DNA of 64,000 nucleotides from CATQHP01 sp965205595 (GCA_965205595.1 CBDBHI010000054.1:1-64000); one strand, 5' to 3'; counted from the stretch's first letter, positions 45,612-56,033 are shown. The notes: generated by a model from the sequence alone, not told the origin. A program made the numbers and translations.

Positions 45612-47126
45612 ATGTATTTTTGGATCAGCGCCGCTGTGTTTGTCGCCGCCCTCGGCGCGGTCGTCGTCTACGACGTGTTGCAAAAGCGGCGTGCGATTCT
45701 TCACAACTTTCCAATAATCGGCCACTTCCGCTATCTGCTCGAAGCCGTCGGGCCGGAATTGCGCCAGTACATCGTTACCAACAATGACGAGGAGCGACCA
45801 TTCAATCGCGACCAAAGACGTTGGGTGTATGCCTCGTCGAAGAAGGCTAACAACTACTTCGGTTTTGGCACCGACAATGATCTCGAAACAAGCCCCAACT
45901 ACCTAATCATCAAGCACGCGGCCTTTCCCTATGAGGCCACGAACGAATCGAAAGATGAGACCGTGCCCTGCGCGAAAATTCTCGGCGCTAAGCACGGGCG
46001 GTCGAAATCGTTTCGCCCGTCGTCAATCGTAAACGTCAGTGGGATGAGCTACGGCTCATTGAGTTCCGCGGCTATCGAGGCGCTCAACCGTGGTTGCGAA
46101 ATCGCGGGGTGTCTTCACAATACGGGCGAGGGTGGAGTATCGGAATTCCACCGTAGGGGCGGAGACCTGATCTGGCAGATTGGGACCGGCTACTTCGGCT
46201 GTCGCGAGGCCGACGGTAGCTTCAGCGAATCTCGATTTCAAGAGACGGTAGCGGCGGGGTCGATTCGCGCGATTGAAATTAAGCTCAGCCAAGGCGCGAA
46301 GCCCGGCATGGGGGGTCTGTTGCCGGCCGCCAAGGTGACGGCTGAGATTGCCGCGGCACGCGGAATTCCGTTAGGCGAAGACTGTGCGAGTCCGGCGCGC
46401 CACAGCGCTTTCCGCGATGTCGATTCCATGATCGAGTTCATCGAAACGCTGTCCGGTCTGACTGGTCTTCCGGTAGGGATCAAGTCGGCTGTAGGTGAAT
46501 CGAAATTCTGGAATGACCTCGCAACTCGCATGAAGTCGACAGGCTGCGGCCCGGACTTCATTGCAGTCGATGGAGGCGAAGGCGGCACCGGTGCGGCGCC
46601 CTTGGCTTTCAGCGATCACGTCGCGTTACCGTTCAAGACTGGGTTCGCCAGGGTCTATCGCACCTTCGCCGAGGCGGGACTGACGGACGGAATCGTGTTT
46701 ATCGGCTCGGGGCGGCTGGGATTCCCCGAGTCCGCACTACTTGCGATGGCCCTGGGCTGTGACATGATCCACGTCGGGCGAGAAGCGATGATGTCGATCG
46801 GCTGCATCCAAGCGCAGCGCTGCCACACTGGCCATTGTCCGACGGGCATCGCGACGCAAAATAGCTGGCTGGTGAGAGGGCTCGACCCGGCGCGGAAAAG
46901 TGTACGGCTCGCGAACTATGTTGCGACTCTGCGTCACGAAATGCTCACGCTCTCGCGGGCATGCGGCGTCGCTCACCCGGCCATGATGGCACCCGATCAC
47001 TTCGACATCGTCGATGACCGCTTTGGCGTGCGGTCCGTCAAGGACGTCTTCGGTTACGAAGAGGGCTGGGGTCTGCCGTCGCGTGAAATTTGTGAGGCGA
47101 TCGGCTCGATGCCTGGAATTGCCTAA
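45612..47126 (+). CDS. FMN-binding glutamate-synthase-family protein
   Basis: A 504-residue protein homologous to the FMN/synthase domain of glutamate synthase. An N-terminal membrane helix (WISAAVFVAALGAVVVYDVL) anchors it. Core features: SIVNVSGMSYGSLSSAAIEA, LHNTGEGGVSEFH, EIKLSQGAKPGMGGLLPA, FIAVDGGEGGTGAAP, IFIGSGRLGFP-type FMN loop (VFIGSGRLGFPESALL) and the iron-sulfur-like Cys pattern IGCIQAQRCHTGHCPTGIAT. The amidotransferase domain of full GltB is absent, so the true substrate of this widespread family is unclear. It stands alone on the plus strand. Confidence 0.92.
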   Translation: MYFWISAAVFVAALGAVVVYDVLQKRRAILHNFPIIGHFRYLLEAVGPELRQYIVTNNDEERPFNRDQRRWVYASSKKANNYFGFGTDNDLETSPNYLIIKHAAFPYEATNESKDETVPCAKILGAKHGRSKSFRPSSIVNVSGMSYGSLSSAAIEALNRGCEIAGCLHNTGEGGVSEFHRRGGDLIWQIGTGYFGCREADGSFSESRFQETVAAGSIRAIEIKLSQGAKPGMGGLLPAAKVTAEIAAARGIPLGEDCASPARHSAFRDVDSMIEFIETLSGLTGLPVGIKSAVGESKFWNDLATRMKSTGCGPDFIAVDGGEGGTGAAPLAFSDHVALPFKTGFARVYRTFAEAGLTDGIVFIGSGRLGFPESALLAMALGCDMIHVGREAMMSIGCIQAQRCHTGHCPTGIATQNSWLVRGLDPARKSVRLANYVATLRHEMLTLSRACGVAHPAMMAPDHFDIVDDRFGVRSVKDVFGYEEGWGLPSREICEAIGSMPGIA

Positions 47127-47190
47127 GCGGTACAGGCCTGCCTGCAAGGAACTGGCGCTTTACGGTACGCCTGAGTCTAAAAAATTCAGG

Positions 47191-48528
47191 TTATTCCCAG
47201 CGGGGACGTTTGGCCGACTGCGACTTCCGCCACTGCTGCTCGGGAATTTTTGCGCCGTGTTGCGGCATCGTCTCAAGAGCCGCTTGGAGTTTAGCGCGGA
47301 TCGCGGCGGTTGCGGAATGGGTTTTAGCGAGAGGGCTCTGCTCGTGCGGGTCGGCCTGCACATCAAAGAATTCGCCGTTGCCGTAGAGCTTGTAGCGCTT
47401 GTCGCGGACGTATCGAATTTCGGGATTCGCGTAGGGTGTATTGAACTCGTCGGCTAACGGCCGTGGAAAGTAATAGGTGTAGTGCCACTCGCGCGGGTTG
47501 CCTGTTTCGCCCTTGAGCTGTGGCCAGAAACTGCGGCCATCCGTTTGTAAAAGCTTCGGTAGTTGCAGGCCGGCGGCATCCGCCAGGGTCGGCAGAATGT
47601 CCGTGAAGTCAATCAGGTCGTCAACGACTCGTCCACCCGGAACGATGCCGGGCGCGCGGATGAACATCGGCACGTGAGTGCCTGCCTCGGTTGGCGCCCC
47701 TTTGTCTCCGCGGATCGTACGCCCGTCAAGGTCGGAGTAGAGATTGTGGTGCGTGCCGTTGTCGGCTGTGAATATGAAGAGCGTGTTTCTAAGCAGACCG
47801 AGGCTTTCTAGTTTGTCCTCAAACCGCCCGACGATTTTATCGGTGTAGGTGACCATGTCTTCGAAATTCCGCTGGATGTCTTTCGAGTTGCGGTCGGCGG
47901 AATCGGGGGTCGGCAGGAACGGTGAATGGACAAGCGCCATCGGATAGTAGGCGAAGAACGGCCGCTCCTTGTTTTCTTCAATGAAGTCGAGCAGGAAGTT
48001 GGCGAAGATATCCGGGCCGTAGTCGTCTTCGTCGACCTTCATGATTTTGCCGTTCAGGTCGAGCGAAGGATTCCAAAACCGGCGGCGCTCGGTGATCGGA
48101 GTGTTCCAAAGACAGTAGCTGTCGAAGCCTTGGCCGGGCGGAATTCCCTCGGTGCGAGAATCGCCTTGTAGCTGCCACTTGCCGGCGACTGCTGTTGCGT
48201 AACCGGCCTCTCGGAATAAGTCGGCGAAGGTGGACTCACCGGGGATCAGCGCCCCGAAGTCCGCGTAGTTGCGGACGTTGCTCCTGCCCGTCATCAGGGC
48301 ATTGCGGCTCGGCGTGCAGAGCGGCGTCGAGAAGCAGTTTGTGAATTTGACGCCGCTGTCGGCGATTCTATTGAGGCGGGGCGTCTTGTACTGCTTGCTG
48401 CCATAGGGGCCAAAGCATTCATAGCCGACGTCGTCGGCCATGATGAGCACGACGTTGATTGGCTTGTCAGCGGCGAAGGCGGAAGCGACACCGATCGTAA
48501 ACAGTGCGAAGAGGAAACGGAGCGTCAC
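47191..48528 (-). CDS. Secreted sulfatase
   Basis: A 445-residue arylsulfatase-type enzyme with a signal peptide (MTLRFLFALFTIGVASAFA). The formylglycine motif is canonical, C-T-P-S-R at residues 71-75 (LCTPSRNALMTGRS). Metal site: NVVLIMADDVGYECFG and IFTADNGTHHN; the substrate-pocket Lys/His are in VAGKWQLQGD and ALVHSPFLP. It is exported and requires formylglycine-generating activity. The next gene on this strand, upstream, is the AtoE-type transporter gene (25-bp gap), so the two may be cotranscribed. Confidence 0.93.
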   Translation of the reverse strand: MTLRFLFALFTIGVASAFAADKPINVVLIMADDVGYECFGPYGSKQYKTPRLNRIADSGVKFTNCFSTPLCTPSRNALMTGRSNVRNYADFGALIPGESTFADLFREAGYATAVAGKWQLQGDSRTEGIPPGQGFDSYCLWNTPITERRRFWNPSLDLNGKIMKVDEDDYGPDIFANFLLDFIEENKERPFFAYYPMALVHSPFLPTPDSADRNSKDIQRNFEDMVTYTDKIVGRFEDKLESLGLLRNTLFIFTADNGTHHNLYSDLDGRTIRGDKGAPTEAGTHVPMFIRAPGIVPGGRVVDDLIDFTDILPTLADAAGLQLPKLLQTDGRSFWPQLKGETGNPREWHYTYYFPRPLADEFNTPYANPEIRYVRDKRYKLYGNGEFFDVQADPHEQSPLAKTHSATAAIRAKLQAALETMPQHGAKIPEQQWRKSQSAKRPRWE

Positions 48529-48553
48529 AGGGGCAGTATATCTTGGGGTCCGT

Positions 48554-49945
48554 TTAGCACGGCAAGTAGGTAAAACAGAGCACGCCGAGCACGAACCACA
48601 GAACGACGTAGATCATGTTGTAGCCGATATACGTCCGGAAGTCGATGCGCGCGATACCGGCCGCGATGACCGCCCAGAACGGCGATACGAGGTTGCCGAC
48701 GTGGTCACCGACGCTCAGCGCCAGCAGTCCGCGCTGTGCAGTCACTCCCACCGCCGCGGCGGCTTTCGTCGTGATGAATCCTTGAATGACCCATTGGCCG
48801 CCGCTTGACGGTACGAAGATCGAAACTAGCCCGGCGGACATCGCTGTCAACAGTGGGAACGTATACGCGTTCGCGATCGACGCGAAGAATGTCGCGAAAT
48901 CGGCGCCGACCGAGGTGTACTGGATGAGCCCGGCAACACCTGCGTACAAGTGGTAGAGCACGATGACGGGCCAGGCGGTGACCACGGCTCCCGGCAGCGC
49001 TTTTGAGAAACCTCTGACGCTGCCGTGCAGCACCAAGCAAAGCAAAAGCAGAGTTGTATTGAGCGAGTTGAGTTGCAACCCGCCACCCTTGACCGTGACG
49101 TGGTAGACCAACCAGCCCACCAAGGCCAGTGCCAACACCATCGTTGGTAGACGGTTTGACTCGAGGCGTTGTGCGACCGTCTGGCCGGCGCCGCTCGGTT
49201 CGGGAGTGTCCTCGTCGAGCCCCGCGTCGGCGAGCTCACAAGCTTCTGGGAACTGCGAAACCGCGCGCGGATTCTTGGGCAGCAACAGTCGCGCCGTCGT
49301 GTACACGCACGCCAGGAAAAGTGGGATGAATACGAGTGTCGCCGGGGCGAAGATCGTTGTCGCTAGCGGCATCAACCCTGTCAGATCTTCAAGGAAGTGC
49401 CCTGGCGTGTTCATCAGCAAGGGGGCGCTCGCCGAGAAGCCAAACTGCCAAACCGATCCGCAGGCCGCACCTGCCGCAAGCAGAAATGGGAAGTCGATCG
49501 GGAAGCCCTTCTTTTCTGCCTGGCGCGCGAAGTTGACGGCGACGAGTGGTCCCATAGCCAGCCCGAGCCCCCAATAGCAGTACGACAGCGTCGCGTGCGT
49601 GGCCATCGACATCGCCAGCGTCTGGCTGGTGTTTCGCGGGATTCGCGAGAGGACCACGATCAGCCGTCGAAAAAACGGCGTCGCGGCAAGGGTCGAGCTA
49701 AGCACCAGGATCAGGGTCATCTGCATCGTGAACGGCAACAGCATCCAGAGCCCTTGGTAGTAGGCGTCGGCGGTTTCAATAACGGTGTTACCGATGAAGA
49801 GCGCGATGCCGACGACGGCGACCATCAAAGCGATGGCGGTGGTCATCGCGTCAGGGATCATTCCGCCAATGAAAGTTGCGATCTCGGTGAGGCGATCGAC
49901 GCCGGCACCTTGCGAGGTTCGATTCGGATCGGGCTGGGCAGTCAT
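48554..49945 (-). CDS. Short-chain fatty acid transporter, AtoE family
   Basis: A 463-residue inner-membrane protein with about 12 hydrophobic segments, matching the AtoE family: FIGGMIPDAMTTAIALMVAV, GLWMLLPFTMQMTLILVLSS, THATLSYCYWGLGLAMGPLV, VSIFVPSSGGQWVIQG and GDHVGNLVSPFWAVIAAGI. The family imports butyrate/acetoacetate-like acids with protons or sodium. ATG 49945 is chosen over a start seven codons earlier. It lies upstream of the sulfatase gene on the same strand; the pairing suggests release and uptake of carbon from the same environment but is not proof. Confidence 0.92.
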   Translation of the reverse strand: MTAQPDPNRTSQGAGVDRLTEIATFIGGMIPDAMTTAIALMVAVVGIALFIGNTVIETADAYYQGLWMLLPFTMQMTLILVLSSTLAATPFFRRLIVVLSRIPRNTSQTLAMSMATHATLSYCYWGLGLAMGPLVAVNFARQAEKKGFPIDFPFLLAAGAACGSVWQFGFSASAPLLMNTPGHFLEDLTGLMPLATTIFAPATLVFIPLFLACVYTTARLLLPKNPRAVSQFPEACELADAGLDEDTPEPSGAGQTVAQRLESNRLPTMVLALALVGWLVYHVTVKGGGLQLNSLNTTLLLLCLVLHGSVRGFSKALPGAVVTAWPVIVLYHLYAGVAGLIQYTSVGADFATFFASIANAYTFPLLTAMSAGLVSIFVPSSGGQWVIQGFITTKAAAAVGVTAQRGLLALSVGDHVGNLVSPFWAVIAAGIARIDFRTYIGYNMIYVVLWFVLGVLCFTYLPC

Positions 49946-50011
49946 AGTCGAGCCGAGAGTATACACGCTCCGCTCGGGCGGGCGGGCTTTACGAGTACAC
50001 TGGTGCGGGAA

Positions 50012-51373
50012 ATGATGTGCTTTGAAATTCGATTGACGTTTGCTCTCGGTCTTCTTGTCGTACTCGCGGTGGGCTGCTCATCGCCACCGGCCGAGCCCGC
50101 TCGGCAGCCCCCGAACTTCGTGATCATAATGGCCGACGATCTCGGCTACGGCGATCTCGGCGTTTATGGAAGCACGCAGAATCTCACCCCGAATATTGAC
50201 CGGCTTGCCGCTGAGGGGCTGCGCTTCACCGACTTCCACTCCAACGGACCGATGTGTTCCCCTACTCGCGCCGCGCTGCTGACGGGTCGCTATCAGCATC
50301 GCTACGGGCGAGAGTTTGAAGGCGCACTCTCAGCACGCACGCAGCACGATCTCGGCTTGCCACTCGAAGCTGTCACCATCGCCGAAGCGTTGCGGGACAT
50401 CGGCTACGCAAACGGCATGTATGGCAAGTGGCACCTAGGCTTCCACCCACCACTAATGCCTAGCAAGCAGGGCTTCGACGACTTTCGCGGCCTCAACACT
50501 GGAGGCGGCGATCACCACAGCCACATCGATCGCTCGGGCCGCAAAGACTGGTGGCACAACGGCGAAATCGACATGGAAGAGGGCTACAGCGTCGATCTGA
50601 TCACCAAGCACAGCATTGATTTCATTGAGCAGCACACAGAGCGGCCGTTCTTTCTATACGTGGCGCATCTTGCGATCCATTTCCCCTGGCAGGGTCCGAA
50701 CGAAAAGGGCTATCGCGTGGAAGGTGTCGACTACTGGGACCTCACTAAACTTGGCGTCCACGAAAGCAAGGACGTATCAGCCAAGGTGAAACAGATGGTC
50801 GAGGCGGTGGACGGAAGCGTTGGTGAAATCATGCGGGCTCTTCGCGCTAACGGACTCGACGACAACACGCTCGTAGTTTTTACGTCCGACAACGGAGGGT
50901 ATCTCACCTACGAGGGTGGCTATCACAATATTTCCAGCAACGGCCCGCTGCGGGGACAGAAGACAGACGTCTATGAGGGCGGGCACCGCGTACCGGCGAT
51001 CGCTAGGTGGCCGGGTCGCATCGCGCCAGGTGTGAGCGATGAGACAGTCGCGACGTTTGACTTGTTTCCGACCTTGATGGAGCTGGCCGGGGCTGCCAGT
51101 GTCGATCTTTCATTCGACGGGGTAAGTCTTTCTCGGCTGCTTTTAGACGGCGATCAAATTGGCGACCGAAACCTCTTCTGGCGGATGCGCGGCGAAAAGG
51201 CGATGCGACAGGGAAACTGGAAGCTTGTCCAGATTGGCGATAGCGCTCCTGAACTCTACGAATTAGGAGCGGACATCGGGGAGCAGCACGACCTCGCGCC
51301 GGATCAGCCTGAGCGCTTGGCGGGGATGCTGGAAGAGCTTGCGGCTTGGGAAGCAGACGTCGATGGGCAATGA
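50012..51373 (+). CDS. Lipoprotein sulfatase
   Basis: A 453-residue arylsulfatase-type enzyme. The frame is open for 205 codons before ATG 50012, but that stretch is antisense to the transporter gene. The start is chosen because it opens a lipoprotein signal (RLTFALGLLVVLAVGC, lipid-bearing Cys22). The formylglycine motif is C-S-P-T-R at residues 82-86. Metal/substrate motifs are FVIIMADDLGYGDLG, MYGKWHLGFHPP and VVFTSDNGGYLTYEGG. It is probably anchored on the periplasmic or outer surface. Its start is close to the divergent transporter gene, 66 bp apart. Confidence 0.93.
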   Translation: MMCFEIRLTFALGLLVVLAVGCSSPPAEPARQPPNFVIIMADDLGYGDLGVYGSTQNLTPNIDRLAAEGLRFTDFHSNGPMCSPTRAALLTGRYQHRYGREFEGALSARTQHDLGLPLEAVTIAEALRDIGYANGMYGKWHLGFHPPLMPSKQGFDDFRGLNTGGGDHHSHIDRSGRKDWWHNGEIDMEEGYSVDLITKHSIDFIEQHTERPFFLYVAHLAIHFPWQGPNEKGYRVEGVDYWDLTKLGVHESKDVSAKVKQMVEAVDGSVGEIMRALRANGLDDNTLVVFTSDNGGYLTYEGGYHNISSNGPLRGQKTDVYEGGHRVPAIARWPGRIAPGVSDETVATFDLFPTLMELAGAASVDLSFDGVSLSRLLLDGDQIGDRNLFWRMRGEKAMRQGNWKLVQIGDSAPELYELGADIGEQHDLAPDQPERLAGMLEELAAWEADVDGQ

Positions 51374-51442
51374 GTCCTCCGTCACGCGCCTCGACAGGTC
51401 GGATTCGGTCGGGTAGTTGTTAACATACGGTCGGAAGTTCTG

Positions 51443-54400
51443 ATGAACGCCGGACGGGCGATAGCGTTAATTATTGCGGGTTTGATGCCGGTTTCGGCAT
51501 TAGTCGCCGCGGACCCGACGGCAGAGCGAGTTTTCGAAGAAAGCATCCGGCCCGTTCTCGCGAAAAACTGCTACGCCTGCCATAGCCAACAGAGTCCAAA
51601 GGCGCAAGGCGGACTTCGCCTCGATTCGCCGGAATCGATACTCGCGGGTGGGAACGCGGGCTCGCTGATTACTGCCGGCAAGCCGGAGCGTAGCCTGTTG
51701 ATGCGCGTCCTCAGCCACGAGGGCGCGGTGAAGATGCCGCCGACCGGCAAGCTTGCGGCGGTCGACGTTGCCGCGGTCGAGCGCTGGATTCGGATGGGAG
51801 CGCCGATGCCCGCCGCGGTTGATCCGGCGAAGTTAGCCAAGGGTGAGGTGGAACGGCATTGGGCGTTCAGGCGGCCCGGTCGTCCCGAGCCGCCCCCAAA
51901 GATCAGCGATTGGGCACTGACTTCAATCGACCGTTTCGTCGAAGCTGGGCTACAGGCCCAGGGACTCACGCCATCAGACGAGGCGGATCGTCGCACGCTG
52001 ATTCGCCGGGCATATTTCGATTTGATTGGGATTCCACCGCCTCCCGACGACGTTCGAGCGTTTGTGAATGACTCTTCTGCCGAAGCTTACGGGGCGGTTG
52101 TCGATAGGTTGCTGGCGTCAAAACATTTCGGCGAGCGTTGGGCGCGGCATTGGCTCGACGTGGCGCGCTATTCCGACGAAGGATTTCAGGCGCGGCCGTT
52201 CCAGATTTCATGGACGTACCGCGACTGGGTGATCGACGCGTTCAACAGCGATATGCCGTATGACCGCTTCATCACTAGGCAGATTGCGGCGGATCTGACA
52301 GGCGACGAGCCTGAGCACTTGGCGGCGCTGGGGTTCCTGACGGTAGGGATCAATTTGCCGCGCCCGACCGACGTACCCGAAAATCTCGATGACCGCATCG
52401 ACGTGGTGACACGTGGTTTTTTGGGGCTTTCGGTCAGCTGCGCGCGCTGCCACGATCACAAATTCGATCCGATCCCGCAGAAGGATTATTATTCGATCTA
52501 CAGCATTTTCTTGAATTCGCCAGACGTGCTCGAACCGGTCGCGATCGATGCCGTTCCCGATGAGCAAAACGCCAGGTTTTTCAAAGAGAAGCTGCGGATG
52601 AGGCGCGAGTGGCTGGATACGTTCCAGCGTGAGCGCTTGGACTGGCACATCGTCGAGTTCCGCAAACGAGATGCGCTAGAGCGCTACATCACGACGGCCT
52701 GGCAGGCACGCAATTCGTCGAACCGTGAACTCGAGGCTCTCGGCAAAGAGCACAATCTCAATCAGTATTTGTTAGAGCGTTGGCACCGTCTGCTGGTCGA
52801 CCTCGCGGACAAAAACGACCCAATTGTCAGCGGTCTCGATGGCAAGTACGGCATCAAAGAGCTTGCTTTGCAACTGGCGGCGGCCGATCGCGAAACAGGA
52901 TGGCTCGATGCCGAACGAGAGTCGCTGCGCCAGGTCCTTCGCGCACCCGACGCACCAACCAACATCCCGTCCGAAGATTTTTGGTGGATCCAAAACGAGG
53001 GCGACTCGAACGTCATGAAGGCGTTGAAGTGGCAGTACAACGCTGTGATGACAGACTGGAGCTACCGTGGCGGCCCGCGCCATGCGATGACGGTGACCGA
53101 CGGCGCAGAGAGCCGGCCGGCGTATGTATTCGTTAGAGGAAATCAACATGACAAGGGCGCGCGCGTTGATCCGCATTTCGTATCGGTTATATCGAGCGAG
53201 CCGTTTCAGATGGGCAGCGGACGACTCGAATTGGCGCGGGCTATTGCCAGCACCGACAACCCGTTGACAGCACGGGTAATGGTCAACCGCGTTTGGCAGC
53301 ACCTTTTTGGCGAAGGGTTGGTGCGGACGCCGAGCGATTTCGGTACCCGCGGTGGCGAACCGTCGCATCCCGCGCTTCTTGATCATTTGGCGACCACGTT
53401 TGTGGACGACGGTTGGTCAATAAAGAAGCTGATTCGCCGCGTGATGCTGTCGCGGGTTTACCGCCAGAAGAGCGGTGATTCGCCCGACTGCGAGTTGATT
53501 GATCCGACGAACCGCTTGCTCTGGCGCCAGAAGCGACGCAGGATGGAGTTCGAGGTGTTGCGCGATTCAATGCTGGCGGCGGCGGGCCGGCTAGACACGA
53601 GTGTCGGTGGCCCGCCGTTTGCGCTTGAGGCCCGGCCTGCGTCGCCGAGGCGTTCGATTTACGCTTACATTTCTCGAGAAGAGCCGTCCGGGCTGATGCG
53701 CTCTTTCGATTTTTCAAATCCTGAGCAACATACGGAGCAACGATCGTTGACAACCGTTCCACAGCAGGCGTTGTTCCTGATGAACAGTGCGTTTGTGGGC
53801 GAGCAGGCTCGGGCGATTGCGGTGACTTTAGAGGGCTCCGATACGGCCCAAAAGGCTCGCGCGCTTTACCAGCGGCTGTACGGCCGCGACCCGAGCGCCG
53901 GCGAATTGCAGGCGGCAGAGAAATTCGTTCGAGAACACCCCGGTGTGCCGGAAATCGAGCCGCCCCCTGAGGAACCGTGGCGCTATGGAACTGTTACGCT
54001 CGATCCGGCCGAGGGCGTGTTGCGAGATTTTCAGGAATTAGAATATCGCCAAGGCGAGCGTCTGCAACGGGGAACAATTCTGCCGACACCTGAGGGTGGG
54101 CGCGCATCTTTGACGGCTCGCGGCGGTGCCCCTGGTGATGATCTTTCATCCGCCGTGACGCGCCGCTGGGTGTCGCCGATTGATGGGCGAGTTTCAATCA
54201 GTGGGACTCTGAACCACCCGCTCAGCGATCAAGGGCAGCGATTTAGCTACTCGAATGGGATTCGTGGCTGGGTGGTTTCAAGTCGAACCGGTGCCATTGG
54301 GAGTTGGACGATCACCGGCATACAGGCGGCGACAGATTTCGAGCGGCTCAAAGTTGAGCGCGGTGAGACGATTGATTTCGTAGTGGATTCGCGTGGTGAC

Positions 54401-54595
54401 TACGAGTCGGACAACTTTACGTGGGCACCGATTGTTGAGCAGATGTTGAGTGGGGATCAGAAAAAGTCTGGAATGAAAGCGAAACGCTGGAGCGCGGTAG
54501 AGGACTTTCGGTTTCCGGCCGAGAAGCCGCTTGGTGCTTGGGAACAGTACGCACAGGTTTTGCTGATGACGAATGAGTTTGCGTTTGTGGACTAG
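51443..54595 (+). CDS. Planctomycete-type cytochrome c / DUF1549 / DUF1553 protein
   Basis: A 1050-residue exported protein (signal peptide RAIALIIAGLMPVSALVAA). The N-terminal domain holds one heme-c site C-Y-A-C-H at residues 43-47, then VKMPPTGKLAAVDVAAVERWI. DUF1549 follows (PSDEADRRTLIRRAYFDLIG, GERWARHWLDVARYSDE, SCARCHDHKFDPIPQKDYY, a second C-x-x-C-H heme site). The C-terminal DUF1553 has NPLTARVMVNRVWQHLFGEG, LVRTPSDFGTRGGEPSHPAL and RRRMEFEVLRDSML. Such proteins occur in operons with DUF1501 proteins, as here (13-bp gap), in Planctomycetes, Verrucomicrobia and Acidobacteriota; they probably take part in polysaccharide use or electron transfer, but the reaction is not known. Confidence 0.93.
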   Translation: MNAGRAIALIIAGLMPVSALVAADPTAERVFEESIRPVLAKNCYACHSQQSPKAQGGLRLDSPESILAGGNAGSLITAGKPERSLLMRVLSHEGAVKMPPTGKLAAVDVAAVERWIRMGAPMPAAVDPAKLAKGEVERHWAFRRPGRPEPPPKISDWALTSIDRFVEAGLQAQGLTPSDEADRRTLIRRAYFDLIGIPPPPDDVRAFVNDSSAEAYGAVVDRLLASKHFGERWARHWLDVARYSDEGFQARPFQISWTYRDWVIDAFNSDMPYDRFITRQIAADLTGDEPEHLAALGFLTVGINLPRPTDVPENLDDRIDVVTRGFLGLSVSCARCHDHKFDPIPQKDYYSIYSIFLNSPDVLEPVAIDAVPDEQNARFFKEKLRMRREWLDTFQRERLDWHIVEFRKRDALERYITTAWQARNSSNRELEALGKEHNLNQYLLERWHRLLVDLADKNDPIVSGLDGKYGIKELALQLAAADRETGWLDAERESLRQVLRAPDAPTNIPSEDFWWIQNEGDSNVMKALKWQYNAVMTDWSYRGGPRHAMTVTDGAESRPAYVFVRGNQHDKGARVDPHFVSVISSEPFQMGSGRLELARAIASTDNPLTARVMVNRVWQHLFGEGLVRTPSDFGTRGGEPSHPALLDHLATTFVDDGWSIKKLIRRVMLSRVYRQKSGDSPDCELIDPTNRLLWRQKRRRMEFEVLRDSMLAAAGRLDTSVGGPPFALEARPASPRRSIYAYISREEPSGLMRSFDFSNPEQHTEQRSLTTVPQQALFLMNSAFVGEQARAIAVTLEGSDTAQKARALYQRLYGRDPSAGELQAAEKFVREHPGVPEIEPPPEEPWRYGTVTLDPAEGVLRDFQELEYRQGERLQRGTILPTPEGGRASLTARGGAPGDDLSSAVTRRWVSPIDGRVSISGTLNHPLSDQGQRFSYSNGIRGWVVSSRTGAIGSWTITGIQAATDFERLKVERGETIDFVVDSRGDYESDNFTWAPIVEQMLSGDQKKSGMKAKRWSAVEDFRFPAEKPLGAWEQYAQVLLMTNEFAFVD

Positions 54596-54608
54596 CGACG
54601 GTGACGCG

Positions 54609-56033
54609 ATGACGATTCTCCAACCCCCGAACGATTTCGTTAGTCGACGCCGATTTCTGCGCGAGTCGACAATGGGTATGGGCGCCGTCGCACTGGCGGC
54701 CTTGCAGGCCGATGCGGCGCCTGCATTTGATGCCGCCGATCCGCTTGCTCCAAAACTGCCGCCGCTGCCCGCGAAAGCTAAGCGCGTCATTCACATTTTC
54801 ATGAACGGCGGCCCGTCGCAAGTTGACACTTGGGACCCGAAACCGGCGTTGCAGAAGTACGTGGGCCAGACGCTGCCAATTCATCTGCGGACCGAGCGCC
54901 CGACGGGGGCGGCATTCCCGTCGCCGTTTGAGTTTCAGCGCCATGGCAAGAGTGGGACGCGGGTCAGCGAAATTTTCTCGAAGGTCGGCGAGCACGTTGA
55001 CGATCTCTGCGTGATTCGCTCAATGCATACCGACGTGCCGAACCACGGCCCGTCGCTGATGATGATGAATAGCGGTACGACCCAGCAGTCTCGGCCAAGC
55101 TTCGGGTCGTGGCTGACCTATGGTCTCGGTACGGAGAACCGCAATCTGCCGGGCTTCATTGTTTTATGCCCTGGCGGCTATCCGGTTTGGGGCGCGAAGA
55201 ATTGGCGTTCGGCGTTTTTGCCGGGGGCTTTTCAAGCAACGCATGTCGACACGAAATATACTGAGCCCGACAAATTGATCGCCAATGTTCAAAGCCGCTA
55301 CAGCCAACAAGCCGCCCAACGGCGCCAATTGGACTTGCTGGCCGAACTGAACCAGGTGCACGGCGAACAACGTGGAGCGGACCCGCTGCTCGAAGCGCGC
55401 GTGCAATCGTTCGAACTCGCGTACCGCATGCAGGCTGAGGCGACCGACGCTTTCGATGTGAATTCCGAACCCAAAAACATCCGCGAAATGTACGGCGAAA
55501 CCTTGCACGGACGGCAGATGTTGATCGCTCGGCGCTTGCTTGAAAAGGGCGTGCGGTTCGTGCAGGTTTGGCACGGCGCCGGGCAGCCCTGGGACAGTCA
55601 TAGCGAAATCGAAGCAAATCATCGCCGGCTCGCAGGCGAGTGCGATCAGCCAATCGCGGCCTTACTTACCGACCTCAAACAGCGCGGCATGCTCGATGAC
55701 ACCCTGGTGATTTGGGGCGGCGAATTTGGGCGAACGCCGGTGGTCGAGCTATCGACTTTCGGCGCGAATGACGGCAAGAATGGCCGCGACCACAACTCGT
55801 ACGGCTTTTCGATGTGGCTTGCCGGGGCGGGTGTGCGAGCTGGGCATGTCCACGGCGCGACAGACGACTTCGGGTTCCGCGCGGAGCAAGACAAAGTTCA
55901 CGTGCACGACTTGCACGCGACGCTATTGCACCTGTTGGGTTTCGACCACGAGAAATTCACGTATCGCTACGCCGGCCGTGATTTTCGGCTTACGGATGTG
56001 CATGGCCGTGTTGTTCGTGAACTTCTTGCGTAG
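54609..56033 (+). CDS. DUF1501 family exported protein
   Basis: A 474-residue protein of the alkaline-phosphatase-like DUF1501 family. A Tat signal is clear (SRRRFLRESTMGMGAVALAA). Family segments: RVIHIFMNGGPSQVDTWDPK, HVDDLCVIRSMHTDVPNHGP, VWHGAGQPWDSHSEIE, LVIWGGEFGRTPV and GRDHNSYGFSMWLAGAGV. ATG 54609 is preferred to the frame-open start at 54573, which overlaps the upstream gene. It forms a pair with the cytochrome/DUF1553 gene, the normal association. After its stop TAG at 56031-56033 a second in-frame TAG overlaps the first base of palindromic repeat C. Confidence 0.93.
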   Translation: MTILQPPNDFVSRRRFLRESTMGMGAVALAALQADAAPAFDAADPLAPKLPPLPAKAKRVIHIFMNGGPSQVDTWDPKPALQKYVGQTLPIHLRTERPTGAAFPSPFEFQRHGKSGTRVSEIFSKVGEHVDDLCVIRSMHTDVPNHGPSLMMMNSGTTQQSRPSFGSWLTYGLGTENRNLPGFIVLCPGGYPVWGAKNWRSAFLPGAFQATHVDTKYTEPDKLIANVQSRYSQQAAQRRQLDLLAELNQVHGEQRGADPLLEARVQSFELAYRMQAEATDAFDVNSEPKNIREMYGETLHGRQMLIARRLLEKGVRFVQVWHGAGQPWDSHSEIEANHRRLAGECDQPIAALLTDLKQRGMLDDTLVIWGGEFGRTPVVELSTFGANDGKNGRDHNSYGFSMWLAGAGVRAGHVHGATDDFGFRAEQDKVHVHDLHATLLHLLGFDHEKFTYRYAGRDFRLTDVHGRVVRELLA